Shown in pieces: positions 52,139 through 61,959 of a stretch of DNA of 64,000 nucleotides. The stretch is from Treponema sp. OMZ 838. GTDB lineage: Bacteria > Spirochaetota > Spirochaetia > Treponematales > Treponemataceae. How positions within the stretch are numbered: the stretch's first letter is position 1; each line of letters opens with the position of its first letter. A program made the translations under genes and the position numbers. The notes beneath the pieces were generated by a model that searched no databases, was not told where the DNA came from, and saw nothing but the letters and a program-made list of their open reading frames with translations. The stretch spans positions 620,001 to 684,000 of the forward strand of contig NZ_CP009227.1 in assembly GCF_000775995.1 (NCBI RefSeq), in the 5' to 3' direction.

Positions 52139-53209
52139 TCAGCGTAAAGCTTCTACAATTTGTTCTGCAGTATGTCCGTCACCATAAAGTTGTGGATAGT
52201 CCTTTGGAGTGTGAACATTCCGAATCGCCGCTACGATTTTTCCCGCATCGGCACCGGTCAGCGTATTCCAGCCGGAAGAAACAAGCTCGACCCACTCGGT
52301 AGTATCACGCATGGTGATACACGGCTTTTGAAAGAAAAAAGCTTCTTTTTGAACCCCTCCTGAATCTGTCAGTACTGCAGAACAAGCTTCTTCGTATTTA
52401 AGCATTTCTAAATAACCAACAGGTTCTATCAGTATAACATGCTTGCCAAATTGCAATCCATGCTCCGCTAGTATTTTCTTTGTACGAGGATGCACAGGAA
52501 AAATAAAGAGCCGTTCCGAAAGCGAATTGACGGCATCTACAATGTTTTTTAACCGTACCGGATCATCGGTATTTTCTGCCCTATGAATAGTTAGCAGAAT
52601 AAAATTGTCAGGCGTTTGTAATGAAATCTTTTTCTGACGGTAATAAAGTGAAGCGTCATACATAATATCACCGGTTTTACAAACAAGCTTATTATCTGGC
52701 GAAGGTGCACCATCCTTAGACATAATTCCCTCTTTCTTGAGGTTTCCTATAGCCGTCTCCGTCGGGCAAAAAAGCCATGTTGAAAGATGGTCAGTAAGAC
52801 GACGATTTTGTTCTTCCGGCATTGCCATCATATAGGAACGCAATCCAGCTTCAACATGAGCTACCGGAATACGAAGCTTGCTTGCAGCTAGGGCTCCAGC
52901 CAACGTAGAATTCGTATCGCCGTATACAAGCACAGAATCAGGCTTTAACTCTAACAGCAATTCTTCAAGCTTCTCAAGCATAAGACCGGTCATTTTACCG
53001 TGAGAACCGGAACCGATATGCAAATTATAATCAGGTTGCGGAATATCCATCTCGGTAAAAAATATATCGCTCATATTTTGATCATAGTGCTGACCGGTAT
53101 GAGCAATTGTTTCCGTTACACCAAGATTAGGATTGCTTTTAATATAACGACTTAATACTGCCGCTTTGACAAATTGCGGACGGGCACCGATAATTGTAAG
53201 AATATGCAT
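52139..53209 (-). CDS. UDP-N-acetylglucosamine 2-epimerase (WecB/WbpI-like)
   Basis: A 356-residue non-hydrolysing 2-epimerase. IIGARPQFVKAAVLS is at the start, GQHYDQNMSDIFF near 40, VYGDTNSTLAGALAASK near 93, VEAGLRSYMMAMPEEQNRR near 120, TIHRAENTDDP near 208 and DSGGVQKEAFFFQKP near 290. All residues expected for catalysis in this family are in place. It may act on UDP-GlcNAc (WecB) or on UDP-GlcNAc3NAcA (WbpI); the presence of WbpB/E/D genes favours the latter. Confidence 0.93.
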   Translation of the reverse strand: MHILTIIGARPQFVKAAVLSRYIKSNPNLGVTETIAHTGQHYDQNMSDIFFTEMDIPQPDYNLHIGSGSHGKMTGLMLEKLEELLLELKPDSVLVYGDTNSTLAGALAASKLRIPVAHVEAGLRSYMMAMPEEQNRRLTDHLSTWLFCPTETAIGNLKKEGIMSKDGAPSPDNKLVCKTGDIMYDASLYYRQKKISLQTPDNFILLTIHRAENTDDPVRLKNIVDAVNSLSERLFIFPVHPRTKKILAEHGLQFGKHVILIEPVGYLEMLKYEEACSAVLTDSGGVQKEAFFFQKPCITMRDTTEWVELVSSGWNTLTGADAGKIVAAIRNVHTPKDYPQLYGDGHTAEQIVEALR

Positions 53210-53218
53210 AAAATTTTT

Positions 53219-54370
53219 CTACTTTGAGGAAAAAAATTTTCGTAAAAAACGTTTCAACTTCTTTAATAAAATCAATTTACTAGGGTTTGTCCAAACATCT
53301 AAGAAATAAGAGGTCTTATAATCTGCATGCTGTTTAGGTGGATTTTTCAAAATCCTATCGAACTCTTCTCGCGAAATCTGTAATTTATCCAATACAAACG
53401 CAATATCTTTTTCCATCTTATCTTTATCATAAGCAGGTTGCTCATATAATCGTAAGGCTTCATCACGAGTCAATTGTTCGGAAATAATTAGGCTTGATAA
53501 ATGAGATGTGCGCTTATCTACTTTAAATTTTTCTTTAAACCAAACCAGCTGAATAACTTTTGTCAATATGTTCTCAAGATGTTTTGCTTCATAATACGTG
53601 AAACCGGAAAAATCATGCAATTCTTTAATAGCTCGCGCTTTATTATAATCTATATAATCAAGGGGAGTAATTGTCTTTAAATGCAATATCCGGTTATCGA
53701 TCATACGGCGCTGCCAAGAAATTAACGGTAATTTATTCATCGGTTTGGTTCCAAATAATTTGTGGATAGCCTTAATATGAACAAAATCATACGCCGAATG
53801 AGTATTCCCCGACTGTAAAATGGATTCCAGCGAAAAATTTTGCCCCGATAAAAAATATTTTATTTTCTTTTTCCGCGCAAAATCATAAAGAGCAGCGAAT
53901 AACACATTATCTTGCGGAATTGCCAAATTAGGAACTTCTGCATAGAAAAAAGCTCGATTTAAATCTAAAAATTGTTCTTCATCAGGCTTAATAGTAACAA
54001 GAGTGATATTTGCTTTTTCTACAAGATCTTTAACGTTTTTTTTTGCTAGCTCAGTATCAAACCCATCATCAATATGCACAGCAAGAATACGCAAGCCCCA
54101 CTTAGCTGCCCCTAAATAAGCAAGATATGCAGAATCAAGACCACCGGATATACCCATAATGCAGTCGAATTCTTTATCTTTACCTTCATTTTTTAAGACA
54201 GTTAATAATTGTTGAAGCTTCATTTTCCCTTCTTTATTGGGAAAATATCGATACGGTTTTACTGCAAGCGCAGCAGTACAATAATTGCAATTACCGTCTT
54301 GATCAAACCGTATATTATCATCCGATACATTATCCATAATACATCTATTACAGCGTTGGAATTTAATCAT
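53219..54370 (-). CDS. N-acetyl sugar amidotransferase (WbpG/PseA-like)
   Basis: A 383-residue protein. Two CxxC pairs near the N-terminus (CNRC, CNYC) look like a zinc ribbon, followed by the ATP-pyrophosphatase loop GISGGLDSAYLA near 80. Family members introduce an acetamidino group on diacetamido sugars and normally need ammonia from a HisH/HisF-like pair. No hisH or hisF homologue is seen in this window. The ATG at 54370 has GGAAGAGG upstream; an earlier ATG precedes the ribosome-binding site. Confidence 0.88.
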   Translation of the reverse strand: MIKFQRCNRCIMDNVSDDNIRFDQDGNCNYCTAALAVKPYRYFPNKEGKMKLQQLLTVLKNEGKDKEFDCIMGISGGLDSAYLAYLGAAKWGLRILAVHIDDGFDTELAKKNVKDLVEKANITLVTIKPDEEQFLDLNRAFFYAEVPNLAIPQDNVLFAALYDFARKKKIKYFLSGQNFSLESILQSGNTHSAYDFVHIKAIHKLFGTKPMNKLPLISWQRRMIDNRILHLKTITPLDYIDYNKARAIKELHDFSGFTYYEAKHLENILTKVIQLVWFKEKFKVDKRTSHLSSLIISEQLTRDEALRLYEQPAYDKDKMEKDIAFVLDKLQISREEFDRILKNPPKQHADYKTSYFLDVWTNPSKLILLKKLKRFLRKFFSSK

Positions 54371-54444
54371 ATATTTATCCTCTTCCTTCATAATAAGTAA
54401 GTAATCTCATCCACCGATAATTTATCTATCGACTCATAAGCCCT

Positions 54445-55854
54445 CTATCCGGAATGTATATACGTTAGACATTTCTCAATCCACATTTTTAACAATCTTC
54501 TATCGACAATCAAAATCATTACTAAAGCAGCACTTGCAGATAAAATTTCAAAAACTTTAAAATCGACAAAGGTATTAACAAAGGCAACAAGCCATAAAAT
54601 AAAAAAATAAACAGTTGCTTTTACAAGTTTAAATTTCATCGGATACAATCTTATTGAAAAAAATGTACGGACATAAAAATAGCAAAGATATACAATAGAG
54701 ATGACCATGGCAGCGCCTTTTGCACCGAATTTCGAAAGAAAAACAAAATTTAAACCGACCGCAATCAAATCCAAAATAATAAACGTATATGTTTCATACA
54801 TCATTTTTTTCTTAAAATATATTCCAAGATTAGAAACTTCGGTTATCGTATACATGACAGGTAAAAATACTAAAAAAGGCATAATATGTGCAGAAGCCGA
54901 ATACTGCCGGCTAAGAATAAGTACAATAATATCTTTAAACATAATCAGTAATAACGCAGCAATTACCAGAAAAAATAATAAATTTTCAAAAACAGTCTCA
55001 TATAAAAAGGTGTCATCTTTATGTTTTTCATAATGTTCAAAAGCAGCTGGGGTCCAATACATAGAAAACCCTGACTGTATAAGACGTAAAGCTGCTATAA
55101 TTTTAAAACTGACACTATACAAGCCGAGTTCATAGAAAGTAGAAAACTGCTTTAAACAATATTTATCAATTCCGTCAAACAAGGTGGACAAGAAATGCGC
55201 TGCGACAAGCGGCACCGAATAAAGTAAAACTTCTTTTATATTGACACCTGTAATTTTAAATTTTGAAAACCAGAATTTACGCTCAATAAGAATCGCAATA
55301 ACCGATACTACCAGGTTGGAAACTATTCCTCCGTATATTATTGCAAGATATGATTTTTCAAAAAACAACGAATAAACAATTATCGTCGCGGTATTGGTTA
55401 TGGAAAGAAAAAAATTCAGCAGAGAAAACAACAATGCTTTTTGCTGCATTCGTATCGATAAAATTGAATAGCGCTGAATTAATCTAAAGAATAAATCGAC
55501 ACATAACAAAACCACTAAATATGGAATATCTTTATCAAAAAAATACAAAGATACCCGATGTGAAAAAATCAATAATCCTGCACATAAAAAAATAAAAATA
55601 CAAAAACACGGAAACAGACAACTCCACAGCAATGCGTACCGATCGGCACCTTTTTTCTCATAAAAAAAACGCATAAACGCCTGATCAGTTCCGAAATTAA
55701 CTATAGGGAAAAGAAAAACTGCGACGGTCGAAAAGAGAGTTGCAACACCAAAATACTCTGGTATGATAAAATACGTAACAATGGGTGTTGTAAAGAATGA
55801 TACGGCAGCAGCAGCAAAAGAGCCGACAGAAAATTGTAATAATTTTTTTAACAT
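54445..55854 (-). CDS. Oligosaccharide flippase (Wzx family)
   Basis: A 469-residue membrane protein with about 12-14 helices in the MATE-like MOP fold. The opening FSVGSFAAAAVSFFTTPIVTYFI and FGTDQAFMRFFYEKKG are typical of Wzx/RfbX flippases, which move lipid-linked repeat units across the inner membrane. It lies in the middle of the polysaccharide operon between the TagF-like and WbpG-like genes. Confidence 0.9.
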   Translation of the reverse strand: MLKKLLQFSVGSFAAAAVSFFTTPIVTYFIIPEYFGVATLFSTVAVFLFPIVNFGTDQAFMRFFYEKKGADRYALLWSCLFPCFCIFIFLCAGLLIFSHRVSLYFFDKDIPYLVVLLCVDLFFRLIQRYSILSIRMQQKALLFSLLNFFLSITNTATIIVYSLFFEKSYLAIIYGGIVSNLVVSVIAILIERKFWFSKFKITGVNIKEVLLYSVPLVAAHFLSTLFDGIDKYCLKQFSTFYELGLYSVSFKIIAALRLIQSGFSMYWTPAAFEHYEKHKDDTFLYETVFENLLFFLVIAALLLIMFKDIIVLILSRQYSASAHIMPFLVFLPVMYTITEVSNLGIYFKKKMMYETYTFIILDLIAVGLNFVFLSKFGAKGAAMVISIVYLCYFYVRTFFSIRLYPMKFKLVKATVYFFILWLVAFVNTFVDFKVFEILSASAALVMILIVDRRLLKMWIEKCLTYIHSG

Positions 55855-55861
55855 ATATCAG

Positions 55862-57109
55862 TCATTCTGCTATTTTTTTGCAAATAAAATCGTACACTCT
55901 TTTACACGTTTTTCCGTCGGTATACTTAATAAAAAGATTTTTAACATCATTATAATGCTTGTCATTCTTATGCGTTTCTCCGCTTAATTCATCCTCAATA
56001 GCGGCATACAATTCTTCTTCGGTATAAGTAATTTTCCCTGCACAAAACAGCTCTGCCGGTTTATAAGACAATCCTCTATTTTTCTCATATTCTTCACGGT
56101 CGGAAAAATTAAAAATAACAGGCTTACCTGTAACCAAAAAATCAAAATAGGTAGATGTATAATCAGTTATCAACAAATCTGCGTGGGGTAAAATATCATA
56201 TAAAGTATATTCAGAAGATGATTGATAAATAATAATATTGGGACAACTATCCACACCATTTAAAACATCATCCAACATACCAACATGAGATTTAACAAGC
56301 AAAACAGTCGAGTTATCATTCAATAAATTATTTAATTTAGTATAATTATCACAACCGATAATAGCCTGATGTTGCTTTGCCATTTTACCGTCTCTATGTG
56401 TAGGAGTATATAGAATAATATTTTTAATTTTCTCATCAACTCCTATCATTTTTTTTATTGTTGGTTTATCAAAACGTGGATTTACAATATTATCATGACG
56501 GATAAACCCTAATATTTTATAGTCAAAATATGGCACATTTGATGCACACATATCCATACGAGCTGCAAAATCGGAAGAAGCAACTACATATTTTTTTGTT
56601 TGTACTCTTGTTTTTTCATTATGCTTAGCAACATCAGATTTAAATGGCCCAGCATAATAATTCAAACATATATCAATTTGAAATTTCTTTTTTATTAAAA
56701 GAGGAGACATCACATCAGGAGTAATAATTATTCTACATTTAAAAAAAGCAAAATAATATTTTATATAGTTTAAAATACATCTATGCATTTTAGGTGAAAT
56801 AACCGGCACCAATTCTATATATTTTAATTGTTTTTGAAGTTCACAACAATCTCTATAAGTAACATCATTCAATATACTAACATATATTTTTTTAAACGAG
56901 CTATCAACAGTATCATGATACTTCAAGAGATATTGCAAAAAAAATAAAACGTTATCACCTGTATAATTTTTTATACTAAACTTTTCACGCAATGAAGAAT
57001 CTTCAGGAATTACAAATAAAAAACTATTCCAACATGGAAGCCATAACAAAATTATTTTACATACTAAGTAATACAATTGCTTTATGTAGTATTTTAATTT
57101 TAAAATCAT
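55862..57109 (-). CDS. CDP-glycerol:poly(glycerophosphate) glycerophosphotransferase family (TagF-like)
   Basis: A 415-residue protein. The C-terminal catalytic part has IILYTPTHRDG near 240, LLVKSHVGML near 282 and LLITDYTSTYFDFLVTGKPVIFN near 330, with the His and Asp residues of the Glyphos_transf family. The N-terminus has a hydrophobic, amphipathic region (YYLVCKIILLWLPCWNSFLF) for membrane contact. AAGGAG lies before the ATG at 57109. It implies a glycerophosphate (or ribitol-phosphate) decoration or backbone in the surface polymer. No CDP-glycerol synthesis gene is in the window. Confidence 0.88.
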   Translation of the reverse strand: MILKLKYYIKQLYYLVCKIILLWLPCWNSFLFVIPEDSSLREKFSIKNYTGDNVLFFLQYLLKYHDTVDSSFKKIYVSILNDVTYRDCCELQKQLKYIELVPVISPKMHRCILNYIKYYFAFFKCRIIITPDVMSPLLIKKKFQIDICLNYYAGPFKSDVAKHNEKTRVQTKKYVVASSDFAARMDMCASNVPYFDYKILGFIRHDNIVNPRFDKPTIKKMIGVDEKIKNIILYTPTHRDGKMAKQHQAIIGCDNYTKLNNLLNDNSTVLLVKSHVGMLDDVLNGVDSCPNIIIYQSSSEYTLYDILPHADLLITDYTSTYFDFLVTGKPVIFNFSDREEYEKNRGLSYKPAELFCAGKITYTEEELYAAIEDELSGETHKNDKHYNDVKNLFIKYTDGKTCKRVYDFICKKIAE

Positions 57110-57217
57110 AACCGCTCCTTTTAAGGGGGTAAATAACAGAACATTCATATAATATAATCTTTTATTGTTTCGCTTTGCAACATAAATCATTCTTTTGAAC
57201 ATCGGAAGTAGAAAAAG

Positions 57218-57334
57218 CTATAAATTTTTGCAGATAACATGGACTCCGTTTTTAAGGCGGAGAGCGACTATATCCTTATGCTTACCAAATTCGATTCTAA
57301 TTGTTACTACATCCGTTTTATGTTCTTCAAACAT
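57218..57334 (-). pseudogene. Fragment of a Gfo/Idh/MocA dehydrogenase (WbpB-like)
   Basis: A 38-codon minus-strand frame reads TDVVTIRIEFGKHKDIVALR then LKNGVHVICKNL. The intact WbpB of this operon has PDIVTIATESGKHKDIAVYC and LQHGAHVICEKP at the equivalent place. This is the internal region around the conserved EKP motif, here changed to CKN. The 260-base gap therefore contains a decayed second WbpB-type gene, lost apart from this piece. Confidence 0.7.
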
Positions 57335-57370
57335 CGTTCCCCATACATCAAACGCCCCCTTTCATCCCCC

Positions 57371-57865
57371 CTACGCCTTCTCTCCCGCCTCATTCACCTT
57401 GCCGTGCACCCGTGCAGGGTTGCCGTAAACGAGCGCATACGCCGGCACATCCTTTGTTACCACGCTCCCGGCGCCGATTAAAGCATATTCGCCGACGGTT
57501 ACACCACATACGATTGTTGCATTTGCACCGATGGATGCACCTTTTTTAATCATCGTTTGTTTGTATTCATGTTTGCGTTCAATAAAGGCGCGAGGGTTTA
57601 TCACGTTGGTAAATACGCAGGATGGTCCGCAAAACACATTATCTTCTATTATAACATCATCGTATAACGAAACATTGTTTTGAATTTTCACACCGTTGCC
57701 GATAACCGCCTTACCGCCGATGTTGACGTTCTGCCCTATAGAGCATTTTTTACCAACTTTAGCACCGCTCATAATATGGGTAAAATGCCAAACCTTTGTT
57801 CCTTCGCCTATTTCAGCACCTTCATCCACGTAACTTGATTCGTGTACAAAATAATTTTTTTCCAT
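57371..57865 (-). CDS. WbpD-like N-acetyltransferase (left-handed beta-helix)
   Basis: A 164-residue hexapeptide-repeat protein. [21 protein letters not shown] starts a run of [LIV]-G-x4 repeats that continues to about residue 130; [19 protein letters not shown] holds the catalytic-loop residues of WbpD/WlbB enzymes. The family acetylates the 3-amino group of UDP-GlcNAc3NA. Its ATG overlaps the stop of the upstream ATPase (TAATG) with AAGGAAT before it, so the two are translationally coupled. Confidence 0.9.
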   Translation of the reverse strand: MEKNYFVHESSYVDEGAEIGEGTKVWHFTHIMSGAKVGKKCSIGQNVNIGGKAVIGNGVKIQNNVSLYDDVIIEDNVFCGPSCVFTNVINPRAFIERKHEYKQTMIKKGASIGANATIVCGVTVGEYALIGAGSVVTKDVPAYALVYGNPARVHGKVNEAGEKA

Positions 57866-59103
57866 TAATATTCCTTGCTCAATAAAAAGTCGGCGATGTA
57901 AAAATGCTTCACGCCCTCTACATTTTCCTGCCAAAATTCATCCATTGTTACAACAAATTTAGGATATTGATCGCGGATTTCCAAAAGTGGGGAAAACTCA
58001 CGACTAACGGTCTCTTGACTTTCCAATTTATAGGCAACTTGAATATAAATCTTAGCTCCGTGTTTTTCTGCAATAAAATCAATCTCTTTTGCACCGAACT
58101 TACCGATGTACACATTATATCGCCTACGTTTTAATTCCAAAAAAACAATATTTTCCAATATGCCGGAAATTTTCTGATCGGTATATCCTAAAGCGGCATA
58201 TAAAAGCGAGACATCGCTTAAATAAAACTTTTCTTGTGTTTTAAGCAGCTCCTTCCCTTTTATATCATAACGATGCGTACGATACAAAACAAACGCCGCT
58301 TCAAGTGCATTCAAATAATTGTATATTGTATTTACATCCAATTTACGTTTTTGATTTTTAAAATAGTCGGCAACATTTTTGCCGGAAAAGCTATTACCGA
58401 TATTGTCAAAAGTATATTTTACTACCCGTTCAAGAAGTTCAATATCACGAATATTAAAGCGTTGAATAGTATCGCGGAGCAGTACCGAAGCGTAAATGTC
58501 TGCTACAATTTTATAAGCCTCCTGTTCTCCGTAATCCGCTGTATGGATAACAGGGAAGCCGCCTTTCCGCAAGTACGCGGTAAAAGATTCCCGCTGAGTC
58601 ATATCCCGCTGTGGAAAATACCGATTTTGAAACTGCAAATATTCTGCAAATGACAGTGTATATATCGGAATTTCAATATAGCGACCGGCAAGATAGGTCG
58701 CCAATTCCGAGGATAAAAGCCGCGCATTGGAACCGGTAATATAAATATCCGCATTAAAGTCAACAAGGCAAGAATTGATACACTTTTCCCAATCCGCAAC
58801 TTCTTGAATTTCATCAAACAGCAAATAGACACGTTGTTTCGGTTGAACTCGTTCGGCAATATATCGATATAAATTCTCGGCGGTTTTAAGCGCGAAAAAG
58901 GCAAAACTTTCAAAATTGATAAAAATAATACATGTCTCTTCGACGCCTTGCGCAATAAGCTCATCACGCAACAAAGATAAAATGCTTGACTTCCCGCATC
59001 GGCGAACCCCCGATAATACCTTTATAAAAGGTTTACCAATAAAAGGGAACACCTCTTGCAGATAATCAAATCTTCTAACCGTATTTTTTATACTTACACT
59101 CAT
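57865..59103 (-). CDS. ATP-binding AAA protein with DUF4143
   Basis: A 412-residue protein. [13 protein letters not shown] (Walker A) is near residue 30 and [18 protein letters not shown] (Walker B plus the family signature) near 100. [20 protein letters not shown] follows near 135, and a C-terminal DUF4143 nuclease-like fold has [13 protein letters not shown] near 350. These proteins are widespread in anaerobes and of unknown function. It interrupts wbpE and wbpD, otherwise a contiguous pathway, and is unlikely to have a role in sugar synthesis. Confidence 0.9.
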   Translation of the reverse strand: MSVSIKNTVRRFDYLQEVFPFIGKPFIKVLSGVRRCGKSSILSLLRDELIAQGVEETCIIFINFESFAFFALKTAENLYRYIAERVQPKQRVYLLFDEIQEVADWEKCINSCLVDFNADIYITGSNARLLSSELATYLAGRYIEIPIYTLSFAEYLQFQNRYFPQRDMTQRESFTAYLRKGGFPVIHTADYGEQEAYKIVADIYASVLLRDTIQRFNIRDIELLERVVKYTFDNIGNSFSGKNVADYFKNQKRKLDVNTIYNYLNALEAAFVLYRTHRYDIKGKELLKTQEKFYLSDVSLLYAALGYTDQKISGILENIVFLELKRRRYNVYIGKFGAKEIDFIAEKHGAKIYIQVAYKLESQETVSREFSPLLEIRDQYPKFVVTMDEFWQENVEGVKHFYIADFLLSKEY

Positions 59104-59230
59104 AAATAAACCTAATATCAGGATTATTTTATGGGAATAGCCATAAAAAGTCAACAAATATATAAAGTTTTTATAGATACATCTTTAAAACTTCATCATG
59201 CAGTATCGAATCTTCTTTTAAAGAACCGTT

Positions 59231-60349
59231 CTACCGTTTATAAAATTCCTTTATTGCATCACAGGTGTATGTAATTTCGTCTTGAGTCAGTTCAGGATAC
59301 ATCGGCAAAGCGAGAACGGAAGCGCAGAGTTTTTCTGCAACAGGGAAATCGCCTTTTTTGTAACCGAGGTACTTAAAGCACTCCTGTTCATGCAAGCATT
59401 TAGGATAATACACCGTCGTACCTATTCCCTTTTCGGTAAGATATGCCTGCAGCTCGTCTCGTTTTTCGGCAAGGATATTAAACACGTAGTATACTTCTTT
59501 CCCTTTCGTTTTTACGACAGGAAGTTTTACCTGTCCTATATCTTTTAACAAAGCCCGATACTGAGCGGCGTGTTCAGCCCGTTTTGCAATCGCATTATCA
59601 ATATGCTTTAGCTTAACGTTCAAAACGGCAGCCTGCAAGCTGTCAAGCCGGGAGTTATAGCCGATGTAATCATGATGATATTTTTTTGTTGCCCCATGAA
59701 CACGCAAGCTCTTAGCTTTTAGGTAATATTCTTCGGTGTTCGTAACGATCATACCGCCATCGCCGTAACCACCGAGCGTTTTAGTCGGGAAAAATGAATA
59801 AATTCCCATATCGCCGATAGTCCCGGACTGATGCAACGCGCCGTTATACATATCCTGCATACCGAACGCTTCCGCAGCATCCTCCAAAACGCGAAGATTA
59901 TGTTTTTTTGCAAGCGCCATACAGGCGGTCATATCCGCCGTTTGCAAGAACAAATGTACCGGCAATATTCCAACCGTTTTGTTTGTTATACGATTCTCGG
60001 CATCTTTCATATCCATACAGAAGGTATCTTCGTCAATATCGCAAAAAACAGGTTTACCGCCTAAGCGGGCAATGCAGGAAGTTGATGCAAAAAACGTAAA
60101 AGCGGGCGTTACCACCTCTGCTCCGTCTTTAAAGCCGAGAATATCGGAGGCAATCACCAGTGCATCGCTGCCGTTCGCTACACCAACTGCGTATTTTGCG
60201 CTGGTGTATTGCTTTATTCCTGCCTCTAAATCTGCCACAGCTTTTCCCAATATAAAGTCGCCCGTTTCAAGCACGGATGACAAAGCCGTATCGAATTCGT
60301 TTTTCCAATTTTTATATTCGCGTGTTGCCGTATAAAAAGGTACTTTCAT
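59231..60349 (-). CDS. DegT/DnrJ/EryC1 aminotransferase (WbpE-like)
   Basis: A 372-residue PLP sugar aminotransferase. It opens VPFYTATREYKNWKNEFD, with VGVANGSDALVIAS near 55, TPAFTFFASTSCIARLGGKPVF near 82, and the PLP Lys in SFFPTKTLGGYGDGGMIV near 187. It has the sequence order of WbpE/WlbC, which transfers an amino group to C3 of the UDP-3-keto-GlcNAcA made by WbpB. Placed directly downstream of the wbpB-like gene. Confidence 0.93.
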   Translation of the reverse strand: MKVPFYTATREYKNWKNEFDTALSSVLETGDFILGKAVADLEAGIKQYTSAKYAVGVANGSDALVIASDILGFKDGAEVVTPAFTFFASTSCIARLGGKPVFCDIDEDTFCMDMKDAENRITNKTVGILPVHLFLQTADMTACMALAKKHNLRVLEDAAEAFGMQDMYNGALHQSGTIGDMGIYSFFPTKTLGGYGDGGMIVTNTEEYYLKAKSLRVHGATKKYHHDYIGYNSRLDSLQAAVLNVKLKHIDNAIAKRAEHAAQYRALLKDIGQVKLPVVKTKGKEVYYVFNILAEKRDELQAYLTEKGIGTTVYYPKCLHEQECFKYLGYKKGDFPVAEKLCASVLALPMYPELTQDEITYTCDAIKEFYKR

Positions 60350-60382
60350 TATCGTTCTCCTCTTAGCTTTTATCTTCTTGTC

Positions 60383-61480
60383 CTATTTAAAAATACCCTT
60401 CATTTCCATTGTTGAAAAATCACACGGCAACGTTACCGGCAGTCCGGTTTTTTGGGATTTATAAATAGCCAAAATAATCTCTAACGCTTTTTTCCCTTTT
60501 TCACCCGAAACAAGCGGCTCCCGATTATGCTCGATCGCATCGACGACATTTTTAAACAAAGCCGTATGTCCAAAGCCGTATACCGTCGGCGGGTCTTTTT
60601 CATTAGGATTCAATACTTTTTCTTCCGTATCGCCGACTTGGTCGGCATCCGCAAAACGCCAAGTTTCCATCTTATTAACAGCAAGCCCGCCGATAACAAC
60701 CGAACCGTCCGTACCGAATAAACTTAGCGTCTCGTTCAGATTTTTCGGATACACATCGGCAGTTCCTTCTATTATACCGACAGCTCTGGAGGCAAATTCT
60801 ACGATAGCACAGCCGAAGTCTTCGGCATCGATCGGGCGAATAAATCGCCGGGTCTGAGCCTGCACGCGGACGGCGTCTTCGCCCATCATCCACTGCAAAA
60901 GGTCAATCCCGTGCGTACACTGATTCATCAAGGTACCGCCGTCTTGTTCCCATGTACCTCGCCACTTTGCCTGATCGTAGTAGCTCTTATTCCGATTCCA
61001 CCGCACCTGAATCATACCGTGCAGCATCTTACCGAAACGCCCTTTTTGATACGCTTCGCGTGCCCGTACCACCGGTGCATTAAAGCGGTTTTGAAAGCAG
61101 ACTGCCAATGTTTTACCGTACTGCTTTGCAGTGTCGATCATAGCTTGTGCATCGGCGGTGGAAAGCGCCATCGGTTTTTCGCAGATGACATGGGCACCAT
61201 GCTGCAAACAATACACGGCAATATCTTTATGCTTGCCGGACTCGGTTGCAATCGTTACTATATCGGGCTTACAAACCGAAAGCATTTCTTTATAGTCGGC
61301 AAAAACTTGCACTGAAGCATTCGGTACTGTTTTACCGTATTCGGCTTTCTTTTCTTCCGCACGTTCCAATAAAGGATCGCACACAGCCACTAAATCAACC
61401 TTATCCTGCATCGCAGCGAAGGCCTCAATATGCTTAAAACTTATTCGACCGCAGCCGATTAACCCAATCTTATATTTCAT
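60383..61480 (-). CDS. Gfo/Idh/MocA-family 3-dehydrogenase (WbpB-like)
   Basis: A 365-residue oxidoreductase. NAD(P)-binding IGLIGCGRISFKHIEAF is at residues 4-20, VTIATESGKHKDIAVYCL near 72 and VICEKPMAL near 94 with the catalytic EKP Lys. MNQCTHGIDLLQWMMGE near 185 has the family GxHxxD-like site. WbpB oxidises the 3-OH of UDP-GlcNAcA, and WbpE then aminates it. GAGAGG lies before the ATG at 61480. It is the first gene of the long polysaccharide transcription unit. Confidence 0.92.
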   Translation of the reverse strand: MKYKIGLIGCGRISFKHIEAFAAMQDKVDLVAVCDPLLERAEEKKAEYGKTVPNASVQVFADYKEMLSVCKPDIVTIATESGKHKDIAVYCLQHGAHVICEKPMALSTADAQAMIDTAKQYGKTLAVCFQNRFNAPVVRAREAYQKGRFGKMLHGMIQVRWNRNKSYYDQAKWRGTWEQDGGTLMNQCTHGIDLLQWMMGEDAVRVQAQTRRFIRPIDAEDFGCAIVEFASRAVGIIEGTADVYPKNLNETLSLFGTDGSVVIGGLAVNKMETWRFADADQVGDTEEKVLNPNEKDPPTVYGFGHTALFKNVVDAIEHNREPLVSGEKGKKALEIILAIYKSQKTGLPVTLPCDFSTMEMKGIFK

Positions 61481-61506
61481 TTTACACACCTCTCATTTAT
61501 CAATAC

Positions 61507-61935
61507 TCATTGTACATTACCGACAAGATTTCGTTTAAAAGCATGCTCAAGAATATACGTTTGCCCGCGCTTATAGATGGGATAATAATCTTCATACCAA
61601 TAAAGAGCAGTCATAGTATGCCTATGCAGCAAAGTGCTTGCTTCACCTTGCTTCTTTTTTACACATACCCCTTCGGTAAACACCTTATAATGCAGCAATC
61701 CCGCTATCTTCCGTATATCGACCAGATCAACCTCTCGCTGCAAAAGCAAGGAAAGCTCCAACTGTAACGATAACCGATCATCGAGATGCAAAGCTCCAGG
61801 CATCGCAACAGCAATATCTACATCACTTTTATCAGTTTCAGTTCCGCGAGCGCATGAACCGTACAGCATTGCAAGGATAATTTCGGGCTTAGCGTCAAAA
61901 AAGGCAGTAAGCTTTTCTATAATTGCGGTATTCAT
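61507..61935 (-). CDS. MNT-type nucleotidyltransferase (MntA-like)
   Basis: A 142-residue minimal nucleotidyltransferase. It has LYGSCARGTETDKSDVDIAVA (GS..RG..DVD) near residues 25-40 and the third acidic residue in REVDLVDI near 68. MntA antitoxins AMPylate a HEPN-domain HepT toxin next to them. No HEPN gene is adjacent here; the tail (TALYWYEDYYPIYKRGQTYI) is longer than in minimal MNTs. It may be an orphan antitoxin or a stand-alone enzyme. Confidence 0.82.
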   Translation of the reverse strand: MNTAIIEKLTAFFDAKPEIILAMLYGSCARGTETDKSDVDIAVAMPGALHLDDRLSLQLELSLLLQREVDLVDIRKIAGLLHYKVFTEGVCVKKKQGEASTLLHRHTMTALYWYEDYYPIYKRGQTYILEHAFKRNLVGNVQ

Positions 61936-61959
61936 TCACGCTCTTTTTTTTCCTAAAAA

